In this document: one piece after another, positions 24,525 to 33,845 of the stretch
How positions within the stretch are numbered: the first letter of the stretch is position 1
How the letters are laid out: each line of letters begins with the position of its first letter
DNA from: Actinomyces minihominis
Lineage (GTDB): Bacteria; Actinomycetota; Actinomycetes; Actinomycetales; Actinomycetaceae
Reading direction: 5' to 3'
Assembly (NCBI RefSeq): GCF_900187855.1
Contig: NZ_FYEG01000002.1
Span: forward strand, 62,001-126,000
DNA length: 64,000 bases
Notes under the pieces: model-generated
What the model saw: the letters and a program-made list of their open reading frames with translations, nothing else
Databases searched by the model: none
What the model was told of the DNA's origin: nothing
Position numbers and translations under genes: made by a program

Positions 24525-25835
24525 CTAGAAGGCTTCGACCTCAGAGACGAACTGAGCCCAAGAGGTGGCTGGGTCTTGCTGTCCGTCTTCGGTGCGGGAG
24601 AGGGCGTCCTGGAAGGCCGTCATTACCTTGAAGTACTGCGGGCCTTTGAAGGGGCTAACAGTAACGGCCTGGGCGCGGTCGGAGAGAATCTTTCCGATAG
24701 GGGCGTCGTTGAAGAAGGGGTTGACTGCATCAAGCAACTCAGGCGAAGAGAGGGCATCGACCTGGGACGGGAAGGTGCCGATGTTCATGAATGCTTTGAG
24801 TTGCGTTTCTGGGGAGCTCAGCCAGGAAGCCAGTTCCTGAGCAGCCTCAACGTTCGCGCCATTAGCGGGAACCGTGAGGTAGGAGCCACCCCAGTTACCT
24901 CCGCCGTTCGGGAAGACATTGGCAATGTCCCAGTCAGCGTCGGGGGCGGCGCCCTCGACAATGCCGAGGAACCAGCCCGGGCAGAGGGTTACGGCAAAGG
25001 CGCCGTTCGCGAAGCCAGCCATCCAGTCATCTGACCATTGGGTGAGCTTGGCGGACTCGGTAGCCGATGCGGCGGTGATCTGGTCGAAGGTATCCTTCAC
25101 TTCAGGGTTGGTGGTGGCGATGATTTCACCGGTCTCGGGGTCTTCAAATGCTGCCTTGTACTGGTTCAACATGCCCTGGGCTATCGCACCTGCGGAGTCA
25201 TAGAAGGCGGTCCCCGACGCGGAGACGTACTGGCTTCCAACATCGAAGAAGTGAGTCCAGTCTCCGTCGAGGAGTTCGGCGACTTCCTCGCGGTCGGTGG
25301 GCATTCCAGCATCACCAAAGAGGTCGGCGCGGTAGCAAACGCCCTCGGGGCCGATGTCGGTACCGTAGCCGATTAGGTTGCCCTCAATGTCAGTGGCAGC
25401 TTCTACCTTCCAGTCGAGCCAGCGGGCTTTGAGGTCGTCAGGGACAGGAGCGAGAAGGTCGGCGTACTGCATGACTTCGGGGAGCCAGTCAACTTCGACA
25501 GCTTCGACATCGGCAAGTCCGGTCTTACCGAGTTTCTGGAAGTAGTTGGCGCGAGCATCGTCAGAGGTGGCGGCACGGTTGTGGATGACCTTCACGCCGG
25601 GGTGGGCGTCCATGTACTCCTGGAGGAGCTCGTCGGTGTAGCCAAACTCGTTGAAGGTGGCGACCGTCAACGTGATGTCAGAGGTGGCGCCTTCGGTGGT
25701 CGTTCCGTCGCTCTCAGTCTCAGTCTCCTTGGTGGGGACGGTGCCGGAGGAGCAGGCGGAAAGTACCAGGGCTGCGGCGGCGAGGACAGAAGCCCCGCCT
25801 GCCGCCTTGGATAGTGTTTTGTGGAACATCTTCAC
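24525..25835 (-). CDS. Extracellular sugar-binding lipoprotein (ABC transporter)
   Basis: 436-residue solute-binding protein. The lipoprotein signal peptide has lipobox LSAC with Cys28 as the lipidated residue, followed by an acidic Thr/Glu-rich linker and the family 1 solute-binding fold (LTVATFNEFGYTDELLQEY ... GWFLGIVEGAAPDADWD). It is the first gene of the operon and is preceded by a promoter with two palindromic operators. By gene order and operator it is most likely a cellobiose or cello-oligosaccharide receptor; other beta-glucosides are possible. Confidence 0.92.
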   Translation of the reverse strand: MKMFHKTLSKAAGGASVLAAAALVLSACSSGTVPTKETETESDGTTTEGATSDITLTVATFNEFGYTDELLQEYMDAHPGVKVIHNRAATSDDARANYFQKLGKTGLADVEAVEVDWLPEVMQYADLLAPVPDDLKARWLDWKVEAATDIEGNLIGYGTDIGPEGVCYRADLFGDAGMPTDREEVAELLDGDWTHFFDVGSQYVSASGTAFYDSAGAIAQGMLNQYKAAFEDPETGEIIATTNPEVKDTFDQITAASATESAKLTQWSDDWMAGFANGAFAVTLCPGWFLGIVEGAAPDADWDIANVFPNGGGNWGGSYLTVPANGANVEAAQELASWLSSPETQLKAFMNIGTFPSQVDALSSPELLDAVNPFFNDAPIGKILSDRAQAVTVSPFKGPQYFKVMTAFQDALSRTEDGQQDPATSWAQFVSEVEAF

Positions 25836-25894
25836 GTCCTTGTGCTGGGTGGCCTGAAGGCCACAATGGGGTCGGCTCTAGCGAGCGCGTGGGC

Positions 25895-25908
25895 CGGGAG
25901 CGCTCCCG
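25895..25908. promoter_or_regulatory. CebR-like operator 2 (downstream)
   Basis: Perfect 14-bp palindrome CGGGAGCGCTCCCG. Its core matches the known CebR box TGGGAGCGCTCCCA. It lies just downstream of the promoter on the - strand, 34 bases centre to centre from operator 1. Confidence 0.85.
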
Positions 25909-25921
25909 AACCTTGATCTTG

Positions 25922-25949
25922 ACCCTACCGGGAGCGCTCCCGGTGGCAA
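25922..25949 (-). promoter_or_regulatory. Operon promoter overlapping operator 1
   Basis: Read on the - strand: TTGCCA (25949-25944), a 16-base spacer, and TAGGGT (25927-25922). The spacer is itself the palindrome of operator 1, so repressor binding would exclude RNA polymerase directly. Confidence 0.6.
25927..25944. promoter_or_regulatory. CebR-like operator 1 (within promoter spacer)
   Basis: Perfect 18-bp palindrome ACCGGGAGCGCTCCCGGT, with the same core as operator 2. Confidence 0.88.
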
Positions 25950-26196
25950 AAGAATTTCTAAGTCACAGTTCTGTAACGATTGTGATTGTGGGCTGGTCGG
26001 TTTGGGGGTAGGGCATTGATGGGGTTGGCGGCGCTCGGTCCTTCCAGTTTGGTGCGGTCGCAAAGTGTCGGAGGGCGGGTTTAGTCTGCTTTTATCGAAC
26101 AGGTGTTCTAGAGGTTGGTAGAGGGAGGGGGTCATCGTGACATTGCAAACGCCACCGTTACGTGGACTCACATAGGCGCGATGCGCTCTTGACTCC

Positions 26197-26613
26197 TTGC
26201 CTTCGGCCGAACAACTGGCTTCCGCCCCGGATGCGGAGATACTTGCAATGGCGCGGGGTGCGGCGGCGGCGCTGAAGCAGCTGGAGGCGTTGGGGGTGGC
26301 GTGCGCGGGGATCCTTGATCGGCGTTTCAGTCAAGGCCGGCTCAAAGATGCTGTGAACCTTGGGTTTTCAGGGGCGGCGCAACTGGTGCGTAGTCTGACC
26401 GGCTCCTCGATGGCAGAGGCACGTTCTCGGGTGCGGTTGGCTTTGACGGGTGTGCCGGATGGGCCAAGGCAGGCTCCTCGTTTCCCGTTGGTCGCGGCCA
26501 CGCTTGCGATGGGAAAGATCAATGAGCAGTCGGCATCGTTGCTCTCCACCACCTTGATGCGGCAAGACTACCGTTCGGGAGGATTCTCACCTTGGAACTA
26601 CGGGACTATCTGA
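26197..26613 (+). pseudogene. DUF222 protein N-terminal fragment
   Basis: The frame from TTG 26197 gives a DUF222-like stretch (RFSQGRLKDAVNLGF, LVRSLTGSSMAEARSRVRLA, INEQSASLL) up to about 26560. It then runs for 18 codons into the ribosome-binding region and start of the next gene before stopping. DUF222 proteins usually have 400-500 residues and carry a C-terminal HNH nuclease domain, which is absent. This is therefore a 3'-truncated remnant, cut where the kinase gene begins. Such genes are often multicopy in actinobacteria, and recombination between copies may explain the loss. Confidence 0.72.
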
Positions 26614-28019
26614 AGATTTTCCGGCAGAGCTGGGTGTTGATCCTCGTCTCTACGCTGGTTGTGACCGCGCTCTCCGCAGTATGGACTGTGGTCCAGACAC
26701 CTTCCTATAAAGCCACCTCGCAGCTTTATGTCTCGGTGCGCGCTGGGGAAACCTCGCTGGGAGAGATGCAGCAGGGCACGAACTATGCCCGTCAAGCAAT
26801 CGATAGCTACATTGAGGTCGCTCGAACCTCGATCGTCATGGATCGGGTCAGTGAAGAACTTGGGGGCGAACTCAGCCCTTCCGCACTGGCAGGCCGAGTG
26901 ACAGCGACCTCCCCGAAGAACACCGTCCTCGTCGACATCTCAGCAACTGATTCGGATCCGGATAGGGCGGCCCTGATCGCCAACACCACCTCATCAGTCT
27001 TTGCAGACGTGGTGGTGAACCAGCTCGAGCGACCGTCCGAAGGAGCCCCTGTAAGGGTTCAGATTGACGTAGTCCAAGCGGCTAAGGTCCCCTCTGCACC
27101 ACTGAGTCCCAACCCCACGCGTAACCTCACTTTGGGCTTCCTGCTTGGACTGATGGCTGGTTTGGGTTTGGCTGTCCTGCGCTCCGTCCTCGATACCCGG
27201 ATCCGCACCCGCGACGACATTGCTGCAATCACCTCGGCTCCGGTACTGGGTCGCATCGCCTTTGATCCAGAAGCCGCAAAACATCCGCTCCTGGTTCAGC
27301 ATGATCCTTTGAGCTCGCGGGCCGAAGCGTTCAGAACCTTCCGCACCAACCTTCAGTTCCTCAAGGTTGAGGGCAACCCACACAGTTTTGTCTTCACCTC
27401 GGCTGGTGCATCCGAGGGTAAGTCGACCACCGCAGCTAACCTTGCCATCACCATTGCGCAAGCAGGCTCCACCGTCTGTATCGTCGATGGAGACCTCCGT
27501 AAACCCCGCGTGGCTGAACTGTTTGGCGTCGAAGGGGGAGTGGGTGTTACTGACGTCCTCATCGGCAAGGTTGCACTCGCAAATGCTGTCCAGAAGTGGG
27601 GCCAGCCCAACCTCTTCGTTCTTCCAGCAGGACACCGACCCCTCAACCCCTCAGAACTCCTGGGCTCAAGGGAAATGGAAGAACTTCTCAGAGAGCTGGA
27701 GAGGAACTTCGACTTCGTCATTGTCGATGCCCCTCCCGTCCTTGTCGTTACGGACGCGGCCCTGATCGCCAAGGGCGTCGGGGGCGCGCTAATGGTCACC
27801 GCAGTCGGCCAGTCACGTCGTGATGCGCTTGATGAAGCTCTGAACACCATGGGTGCCATTGATGCCAACGTCCTCGGAATCGTCATGACCAAGGTGCCAA
27901 CCAAGGGCCCCGATGCCTACTCCTACAACACCTACTACACCCAGCCGGAAGCGAGCGGACCCAAGTGGCAGAAGCCAGGGCACGCAGGCACAATCGTTGG
28001 GGCGCAGCGTCGCCGTTAG
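26592..28019 (+). CDS. Wzz-domain polysaccharide tyrosine kinase (BY-kinase)
   Basis: 475 residues: membrane helix at about 12-34, Wzz chain-length domain, second membrane helix at about 180-198, then a cytoplasmic BY-kinase domain with Walker A' AGASEGKST (271-279), Walker A'-linked VDGDLRKP (298-305) and VIVDAPPV. A Tyr cluster near the C-terminus (YSYNTYY) is the usual autophosphorylation tail. TTG 26592 follows GGGAGG with good spacing. Such kinases control length and export of capsule or exopolysaccharide. It is paired with a phosphatase, but no glycosyltransferase cluster follows. Confidence 0.9.
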   Translation: MELRDYLKIFRQSWVLILVSTLVVTALSAVWTVVQTPSYKATSQLYVSVRAGETSLGEMQQGTNYARQAIDSYIEVARTSIVMDRVSEELGGELSPSALAGRVTATSPKNTVLVDISATDSDPDRAALIANTTSSVFADVVVNQLERPSEGAPVRVQIDVVQAAKVPSAPLSPNPTRNLTLGFLLGLMAGLGLAVLRSVLDTRIRTRDDIAAITSAPVLGRIAFDPEAAKHPLLVQHDPLSSRAEAFRTFRTNLQFLKVEGNPHSFVFTSAGASEGKSTTAANLAITIAQAGSTVCIVDGDLRKPRVAELFGVEGGVGVTDVLIGKVALANAVQKWGQPNLFVLPAGHRPLNPSELLGSREMEELLRELERNFDFVIVDAPPVLVVTDAALIAKGVGGALMVTAVGQSRRDALDEALNTMGAIDANVLGIVMTKVPTKGPDAYSYNTYYTQPEASGPKWQKPGHAGTIVGAQRRR

Positions 28020-28029
28020 GGTTGTTCCG

Positions 28030-28719
28030 ATGTTCCGCATCACCACTGTTTGCACCGGTAACATTTGTCGCTCACCGCTAGCAGAGTTACTGCTGCGAGC
28101 GGACTTACCGGCCACTCACTTCTCCATTTCCAGTGCTGGAGTTATGGCTGTCCCCAACGGGCAGGTTCCTGACCAACAGCTGAAGATTGGTAAGGACCTC
28201 GGCCTGACTGACCTGGCGCGCCACCGAGCCCGCATGGTCACACCCGGACTTATTGGAGCTTCCGACCTCATCCTGGCGATGTCCCGCAGGCACCGCCGCA
28301 AGCTGGTTCAGATGGACCCGCAGGCCGTGCGTCGTATCTTCACCTTGCGTGAGTTCGCACATCTGGCAGAGTACGTCACCCCGGAGGATGTCGAAGCGCT
28401 GCTGGACACCGATGTTCTTTCTGCAGCCGTCGAGGCGGTGGCGCGGATGCGGGGAATGGTACCCCCACTGGAATCCCCTGACGAGCTGGACATTGTTGAT
28501 CCGTTCAAGCAGTCCAAGGACATTTACCGAGCCTCTCGCGACCAACTCCTTCCGGCAGCCGAAACAACAGCCGCTTACTTTACTGGCATCCTCGATATCT
28601 TCAGAGAGTCACACCCCCTCACTGAGCCGAACATAGTCAGCCAGGGGATCCCTAAGATCAGTCACCTTCCCAAGCGTTCTGAGCTGCGCAAACGGATGAA
28701 GTTTGGTCGCTCCCGCTAG
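28030..28719 (+). CDS. Low-molecular-weight protein tyrosine phosphatase (Wzb-like)
   Basis: The catalytic P-loop is CTGNICRS (Cys8-Arg14), at the extreme N-terminus as in the family, and the general acid Asp lies in IVDPFKQS. From ATG 28030 it is 229 residues, longer than the usual 150-190; the extra part is a basic C-terminus (KISHLPKRSELRKRMKFGRSR). It starts 10 bases after the kinase gene and presumably dephosphorylates the kinase Tyr tail. Together they make a complete phosphorylation switch without adjacent biosynthesis genes. Confidence 0.9.
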   Translation: MFRITTVCTGNICRSPLAELLLRADLPATHFSISSAGVMAVPNGQVPDQQLKIGKDLGLTDLARHRARMVTPGLIGASDLILAMSRRHRRKLVQMDPQAVRRIFTLREFAHLAEYVTPEDVEALLDTDVLSAAVEAVARMRGMVPPLESPDELDIVDPFKQSKDIYRASRDQLLPAAETTAAYFTGILDIFRESHPLTEPNIVSQGIPKISHLPKRSELRKRMKFGRSR

Positions 28720-28741
28720 GGCTTGGCTGAGGGCGGAAACT

Positions 28742-29149
28742 CTAGCGTTGCCGATGTAGCTGCCTGATCCAGTCCGCGCTGAGGACCAGGACACCCAGCC
28801 AGATGATGCCGGTCGCTATCCAGCGGGCTGGCTCCATCACTTCCTTGAAGATAACCACCCCGATGAACATCTGCAGAATCGGGCCGATGTACTGAAGCAG
28901 CCCCATGACCGCGAGGGGCAGGCCCCGTGAAGCACGTGCGAAAAGCAAGAGCGGTATCAAAGTGATGATGCCAGCGCCGACTAGCAAGCCCAGGTGAACG
29001 ATTACCTCTAAGGATCCGGCCGGTCCTAGAAGCACGAAGTAGAGGGGAAAGAACCCCCACATGACGTAAACCAGAACGCCGAGCCCCAAAGATTTGCGGT
29101 CGATGTCTTGCACTAGGTGAGGATACCTTTCATGAGAGGGTGGTCCCAT
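28742..29149 (-). pseudogene. rarD: rarD with large in-frame internal deletion
   Basis: 135 residues. Residues about 20-48 (LGLGVLVYVMWGFFPLYFVLLGPAGSLEV in parts) match the N-terminus of RarD, an EamA-fold transporter of about 300 residues. From about residue 50 on, the sequence (LLVGAGIITLIPLLLFARAS, LLQYIGPILQMFIGVVIF) matches only the last quarter. Roughly 160 residues, including most membrane helices, are missing and the join is in frame. It is unlikely to transport. The start may be ATG 29149 or GTG 29113. The upstream end overlaps the divergent amidase start by 2 bases. Confidence 0.72.
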
Positions 29150-30620
29150 GGCTGAACTTCACGAACTGACGGCGCTGGAGCAGCGCACACTACTGGAAAA
29201 GGGCGAAATCGGTCCGGTAGAACTGACCTCGCATTACCTGGAGCGTATTGAGAGAATCAACCCCACCCTTCACGCCCTCACCACAGTCACCCCGGACCTA
29301 GCACTGGAACGTGCGGCTTCACTGGAAAAAGCCGTTGGCAGCAAACATTCCTCCTCACGCATTGAGTCGCCCCTGTGGGGGATGCCATTTGCGGACAAGG
29401 ACCTCAACGATCGCGCCGGGGTTCGATCCACCTACGGCTCGCGACTCACCGCGGACTTCGTGCCTGAGGCGTCCTCACAAATCGTGACTGACATGGACGC
29501 GGCCGGTGGGGTGTCTCTGGGAAAGAGTAGCGTGCCTGAGTTTGGGTTCCCTGCCTACTCGGAGAACCTGTTGCCTGAGGGCTTCGCCCTCAACCCCTGG
29601 GATTTGAGTCGTGACCCCGGGGGAAGTTCATCTGGAGCAGCGGCAGCCGTTGCTGCTGGCATACTTCCTTTCGCTCCGGGGAACGATGCTGGCGGATCGG
29701 TCAGAATCCCTGCAGCTGCCTGCGGGCTGGTCGGGCTGAAACCGTCACGAGGACGTGTTCCCGGGGAGTCCGGACTAGGGGCTCTCGCGGGACTGCCAAC
29801 CGGCGGCCCCATTGCTCGCACCGCAGCGGATGCCGCCTTGCTGCTAGACGGAATGGTGAGGGGGCAAAACCGGTATGCGGTTCGTGCCCCCAATCCCCGG
29901 GGACTGCCGGCAACGGGTTCCTACCTTGATGCGCTCCAGGGCGATAGCGGACGTCTCAGGATTGGCTGGAACATGTGGTCGCCGTGGGCCACCGATTACG
30001 AGATTGCGGTTGATGCTGAGGTCGAGGAGGTCTTCCGGGGGGTTCTCAGGATCGTCTCCGAGATGGGACATTCCGTTGAAGAAGCCGTGCCCACTGCTTG
30101 GCCCAGCTACGTCGACAGCTTCAGGGCCGTGTGGATGTCCAGTGCCGCAAGCCTGCCTTTCCCAGATGAGGCGCTCGGTCTGCTTGAACCGCTCACCTCC
30201 TGGCTGGTCCAAATGGGGCGCGCCCGCCCGGCCGCAGATCTTCCCCGGGCACTGGCAAATCTCAGCGCCTTTGAGGCGCAGATTATTGAGGACTACCAAC
30301 CCTTTGACATCATTCTGACTCCCGCGCTGGCGATGACGGCGCGACCCCTGGGGTGGTTTGATAAGGAGGACGGCGACCTCAACTTCATCCAACAGTGTCA
30401 GTTCACACCGTTCACCAGCTACGTGAATGTAACCGGGCTTCCCGCCATCTCACTGCCGGCAGGGATGTCCCGTCCGCAAAACGGAGTCTCCCTCCCCATC
30501 GGTGTTCAGGGGATTGGGCGGCCCGGAGATGAGGTCACGCTGTTGAGACTGGCAGCCGACCTCGAACAGGTACTGAGCCCAAACGTTACGTCTCCGGGTT
30601 TGGCGCCGCTGTACAGATAA
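29148..30620 (+). CDS. Amidase (amidase signature family)
   Basis: 490-residue amidase-signature hydrolase. The Ser-cisSer-Lys triad is visible: Lys84 in FADKDLND, cis-Ser in DPGGSSSGAAAAVAAG (about 160-162) and the nucleophile Ser184 in GNDAGGSVRIPA. ATG 29148 follows GAGAGGG. It hydrolyses a carboxylic amide, substrate unknown. It is not GatA in context, since gatB and gatC are absent. No signal peptide, so it is cytosolic. Confidence 0.9.
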   Translation: MAELHELTALEQRTLLEKGEIGPVELTSHYLERIERINPTLHALTTVTPDLALERAASLEKAVGSKHSSSRIESPLWGMPFADKDLNDRAGVRSTYGSRLTADFVPEASSQIVTDMDAAGGVSLGKSSVPEFGFPAYSENLLPEGFALNPWDLSRDPGGSSSGAAAAVAAGILPFAPGNDAGGSVRIPAAACGLVGLKPSRGRVPGESGLGALAGLPTGGPIARTAADAALLLDGMVRGQNRYAVRAPNPRGLPATGSYLDALQGDSGRLRIGWNMWSPWATDYEIAVDAEVEEVFRGVLRIVSEMGHSVEEAVPTAWPSYVDSFRAVWMSSAASLPFPDEALGLLEPLTSWLVQMGRARPAADLPRALANLSAFEAQIIEDYQPFDIILTPALAMTARPLGWFDKEDGDLNFIQQCQFTPFTSYVNVTGLPAISLPAGMSRPQNGVSLPIGVQGIGRPGDEVTLLRLAADLEQVLSPNVTSPGLAPLYR

Positions 30621-30731
30621 GAGTCCGGACTGTTTGTGACCGGAAAAGAGAACTCCACTAGGATCAACTTGGCCCACATCCCCGGAGGAAGAGTCGGAGA
30701 GGGGCGTGCACAGCAAACTACAGGAGGTGCG

Positions 30732-31796
30732 GTGCTCGAGATCCGACCGATCAGCGTAGATGAACTGCGTCAAGCACAAAGTGGTCTTGACGGGCGAGTT
30801 CCAGTTGAACAGGCACCGGCTTGGGAAAAATTCGCGGCTGCCCTGCACCACCCGTTGGTGGAGCGGCTTATGTGGCTCGAGGACGGACGCCCCGTCGCGG
30901 TTGCCACCCTCTATCAGCATGAGGTTCGCGGCGCCAAGTTCCTCTGGGCTAGGCGGGGACCGGTGTGGAGCAAGCAGCCAACACCTGAACGTGAGCAGGA
31001 GGCACTGGATCTTCTTCGTGCCTATGTTTCCTCAAAACATAAGGACATCGTCTTCATCCGGCTTCACGCCTGGTACCAGCAGGAGATTCTTCACACCCCC
31101 ATGCGCGTCCTCGGCTATGACCGCACGGCGATCATCGATGGGGCCCGCGGAAACCGAGAGGCCGCACTGGCTGCGATGCCGTCGGTGGGACGCAAACTTG
31201 TACGCCGGGCAAAGAAGCTCTTTGGTGAGGCGGGCGGGACGATCTCGGAAGAGACCGGTCTCAGTCGCGAAGACTTTACGGAGTTCTACGGGCTGCTGGT
31301 AGAGACCGCAGAGCGTGATGGCTTCACTCCCCATGAAGAGGCCTACTACTGGAACATGCTCTCTGCTCTCGGCCCCGAGCATGCTCGACTCTTCTCGGCA
31401 CGAGTGGATGGGCAGTTGGCCTGCTGGGACCTGGTCATTGTGAATGGAAAGAACATTGGCGCCCTCTTTGGGGCTTCCTCAGCCATCTCCCGTGACACCC
31501 GCGCAACCATCCTCCTGGACTTCGAGGTGGCCTGCATGCTCGCGGAAGAAGGCAAAGGTGGTCTTGACCTCATGGGAGTGCACTCGCCGTCGGCTCCCGG
31601 CCTCTACAGCGTGGGGCGCTACAAGCTGCAGTTTGTGCAGAACTATACGGATGTGGCGGGGTTGTGGGAGATGCCGGTGAAGCCTGCGGTCTACGGCTCA
31701 ATACGTGCCGCACTGCGGGGCAGATCTGCCTGGCGTTCAGCCTCTCGCCGCCTGCGACTACTATTAGACCGGTCGGGTGAAAGGCGCCCGAACTAG
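30732..31796 (+). CDS. FemX/FemAB-type peptidoglycan-bridge aminoacyltransferase, second copy
   Basis: 354 residues from GTG 30732, which has AGGAGG (30722-30727) five bases upstream; the frame is open 96 bases further upstream, but without a good site. The layout resembles the protein at 6086-7135: an N-terminal PVEQAPAWEKF segment, AVATLYQHEVRGAKFLWARRGPVW, a central VGRKLVRRAKKLF helix and C-terminal LDLMGVHSPSAPGLYSVGRYKLQF. It is probably an aminoacyl-tRNA-dependent cross-bridge enzyme. It is placed directly before thrS, an arrangement also plausible for a tRNA-using enzyme. Confidence 0.83.
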   Translation: MLEIRPISVDELRQAQSGLDGRVPVEQAPAWEKFAAALHHPLVERLMWLEDGRPVAVATLYQHEVRGAKFLWARRGPVWSKQPTPEREQEALDLLRAYVSSKHKDIVFIRLHAWYQQEILHTPMRVLGYDRTAIIDGARGNREAALAAMPSVGRKLVRRAKKLFGEAGGTISEETGLSREDFTEFYGLLVETAERDGFTPHEEAYYWNMLSALGPEHARLFSARVDGQLACWDLVIVNGKNIGALFGASSAISRDTRATILLDFEVACMLAEEGKGGLDLMGVHSPSAPGLYSVGRYKLQFVQNYTDVAGLWEMPVKPAVYGSIRAALRGRSAWRSASRRLRLLLDRSGERRPN

Positions 31797-31817
31797 ATTC
31801 CTGATGCTGGGGGAGAA

Positions 31818-33842
31818 GTGGCAGCTATTACGGTAAGTGTTGACGGAGGCTCCCAGGAAGTCGAGCTCGGCACAACGGGTCTTGACCTCTACGGCAAGCA
31901 GCGTTCGGTCGTGGCCATGTTCCTTGATGGTAAAGAGGTTGATCTCGCTACCGAACTGCCCGACGGAGGAGTGGTGGAAGCAATCACCATCGACTCCCCG
32001 GAGGGTTTGGCAATTGTGCGCCACAGTGCTGCCCACGTCCTCGCCCAGGCCGTGCAGGATGTGAACCCCAAGGCAGATCTCGGGATCGGTCCCCCAATCA
32101 CCGACGGGTTCTACTACGACTTCGGTGTCGATGAGCCCTTTACCCCGGAAAACCTGCGCGCCCTCGAAAAGGCAATGGCACGGATTGTCAAAGAGAACCA
32201 GACTTTCCGTCGCCGAGTCGTCACAGAGGAAGAAGCTCGTCTCGAGCTAGCCGATGAACCCTACAAACTAGAGCTCATTTCGGACAAGTCTTCGGCCAGT
32301 GAGGACGATGGTTCCGCGGTTGAGGTCGGTTCCGGCGACCTCACCATCTACGACAACCTTCGTCGTAACGGCGAAACCGCTTGGAAGGACCTGTGCCGCG
32401 GTCCTCACGTTCCTTCGACCAAGTACATCGGGAATGGCTTCGCCCTGACGCGTTCATCTGCCGCCTACTGGAGGGGAAGCGAGAAGAACCCCCAGCTGCA
32501 GAGGATCTACGGCACAGCCTGGGCAACGAAGGACGAACTTCGCGCCTACCAGGAACGAATCGCAGAGGCAGAGCGTCGTGATCACCGACGGCTCGGTTCC
32601 GAACTCGACCTCTTCTCGTTCCCCGATGAGATTGGTTCGGGTCTGCCCGTGTTCCACACCAAGGGCGCGGCAGTTCGCATGGAGATGGAAGACCACTCTC
32701 GCCGACAGCATCTAGCAGGTGGCTATGACTTTGTCTCCACCCCGCACATCACCAAGGGTGAGCTGTTTGAGCGCTCCGGCCACCTGGCCTGGTACAAGGA
32801 CGGGATGTTCCCCCCGCTGCACGTCGACCAGGTGGTTGACGAGGAGACCGGTGAGGTGATCAAGCCCGGGCAGGACTACTACCTGAAGCCTATGAACTGC
32901 CCGATGCACTCCCTGATCTTCTCTTCGCGCGGGCGTTCTTACCGCGACCTCCCGATGCGACTCTTTGAGTTCGGAACGGTCTATCGCTACGAGAAGTCCG
33001 GTGTGGTTCACGGCCTGACTCGCGCTCGAGGGTTCACCCAGGATGACGCCCACATCTACACCACCCGCACTCAGATGAAGGAAGAGATCCGTGAGGTTCT
33101 TGAGTTCATCTTGCAGCTGCTGCGTGACTACGGCCTCAATGACTTCTACCTTGAAATGTCAACCAAGGACCCGGTCAAGTACGTGGGTTCCGATGAGATT
33201 TGGGAAGAGGCCACCTCCACCCTTCGTGAGGTGGCTGAAGAGTCCGGCCTCGAGCTGGTAGAAGATCCGGGAGGGGCAGCTTTCTACGGGCCCAAGATTT
33301 CCGTTCAGGCAAGGGATGCCCTGGGACGGACCTGGCAGATGTCCACTATCCAGCTGGACTTCAACACCCCGGAGCGCCTAGACCTGGAGTACACGGAGGC
33401 CGATGGATCACGCCAGCGACCCGTGATGATCCACCGTGCCCTTTTCGGTTCCATCGAGCGATTCTTCGCGATTCTGCTTGAGCACTACGCGGGGGCATTC
33501 CCCATGTGGCTTGCTCCCGAACAGGTCCGGCTGATTCCGGTCGCTGACGCATTCAATGAGTACCTAGAAGAAGTGGCCCAGCAGCTGAAGGCCCTGGGTA
33601 TTCGTGCCTCTGTGGACACCTCTTCTGACCGGTTTGGAAAGAAGATCCGCAACGCCTCGAAGGACAAGGTTCCCGCCGTCCTGATCGCAGGTGGTGAGGA
33701 CGAGGCCGCCGGGGCGGTTTCGTTCCGTCTGCGTGGTGGCGAGCAGATCAACGGCATTCCGGTCCCAGTTGCCGTCGACGCGATCGTCAAACACGTGCGT
33801 GAGCGCCGCAATGACGATGACATCGTCCTCGCGGTTAACTAG
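31818..33842 (+). CDS. thrS: Threonine-tRNA ligase
   Basis: 674 residues: an N-terminal TGS domain (about 1-65), the HxxxH editing/SAD region ([12 protein letters not shown]), the class II catalytic core with MNCPMHSL (zinc-binding Cys) and [15 protein letters not shown], and a C-terminal anticodon-binding domain with [11 protein letters not shown]. The start is GTG 31818 after GGGGGAG. No T-box leader is seen. It heads the HIT-pgsA-acyltransferase-pimA group. Confidence 0.97.
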   Translation: MAAITVSVDGGSQEVELGTTGLDLYGKQRSVVAMFLDGKEVDLATELPDGGVVEAITIDSPEGLAIVRHSAAHVLAQAVQDVNPKADLGIGPPITDGFYYDFGVDEPFTPENLRALEKAMARIVKENQTFRRRVVTEEEARLELADEPYKLELISDKSSASEDDGSAVEVGSGDLTIYDNLRRNGETAWKDLCRGPHVPSTKYIGNGFALTRSSAAYWRGSEKNPQLQRIYGTAWATKDELRAYQERIAEAERRDHRRLGSELDLFSFPDEIGSGLPVFHTKGAAVRMEMEDHSRRQHLAGGYDFVSTPHITKGELFERSGHLAWYKDGMFPPLHVDQVVDEETGEVIKPGQDYYLKPMNCPMHSLIFSSRGRSYRDLPMRLFEFGTVYRYEKSGVVHGLTRARGFTQDDAHIYTTRTQMKEEIREVLEFILQLLRDYGLNDFYLEMSTKDPVKYVGSDEIWEEATSTLREVAEESGLELVEDPGGAAFYGPKISVQARDALGRTWQMSTIQLDFNTPERLDLEYTEADGSRQRPVMIHRALFGSIERFFAILLEHYAGAFPMWLAPEQVRLIPVADAFNEYLEEVAQQLKALGIRASVDTSSDRFGKKIRNASKDKVPAVLIAGGEDEAAGAVSFRLRGGEQINGIPVPVAVDAIVKHVRERRNDDDIVLAVN

Positions 33843-33845
33843 GCG

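Larger units (their letters stand above)
25836..26196. other. Control region of the sugar-uptake operon plus spacer
   Basis: 361 bases. The part up to 25950 holds the operon promoter and two operators described separately. From about 25960 to 26196 I see no gene, repeat or strong promoter. Confidence 0.5.

Noticed and set aside
31797-31817. T-box or attenuator before thrS, and likewise before alaS and hisS
   Set aside because: Gaps are 18-91 bases, and contain no T-box consensus or specifier stem.
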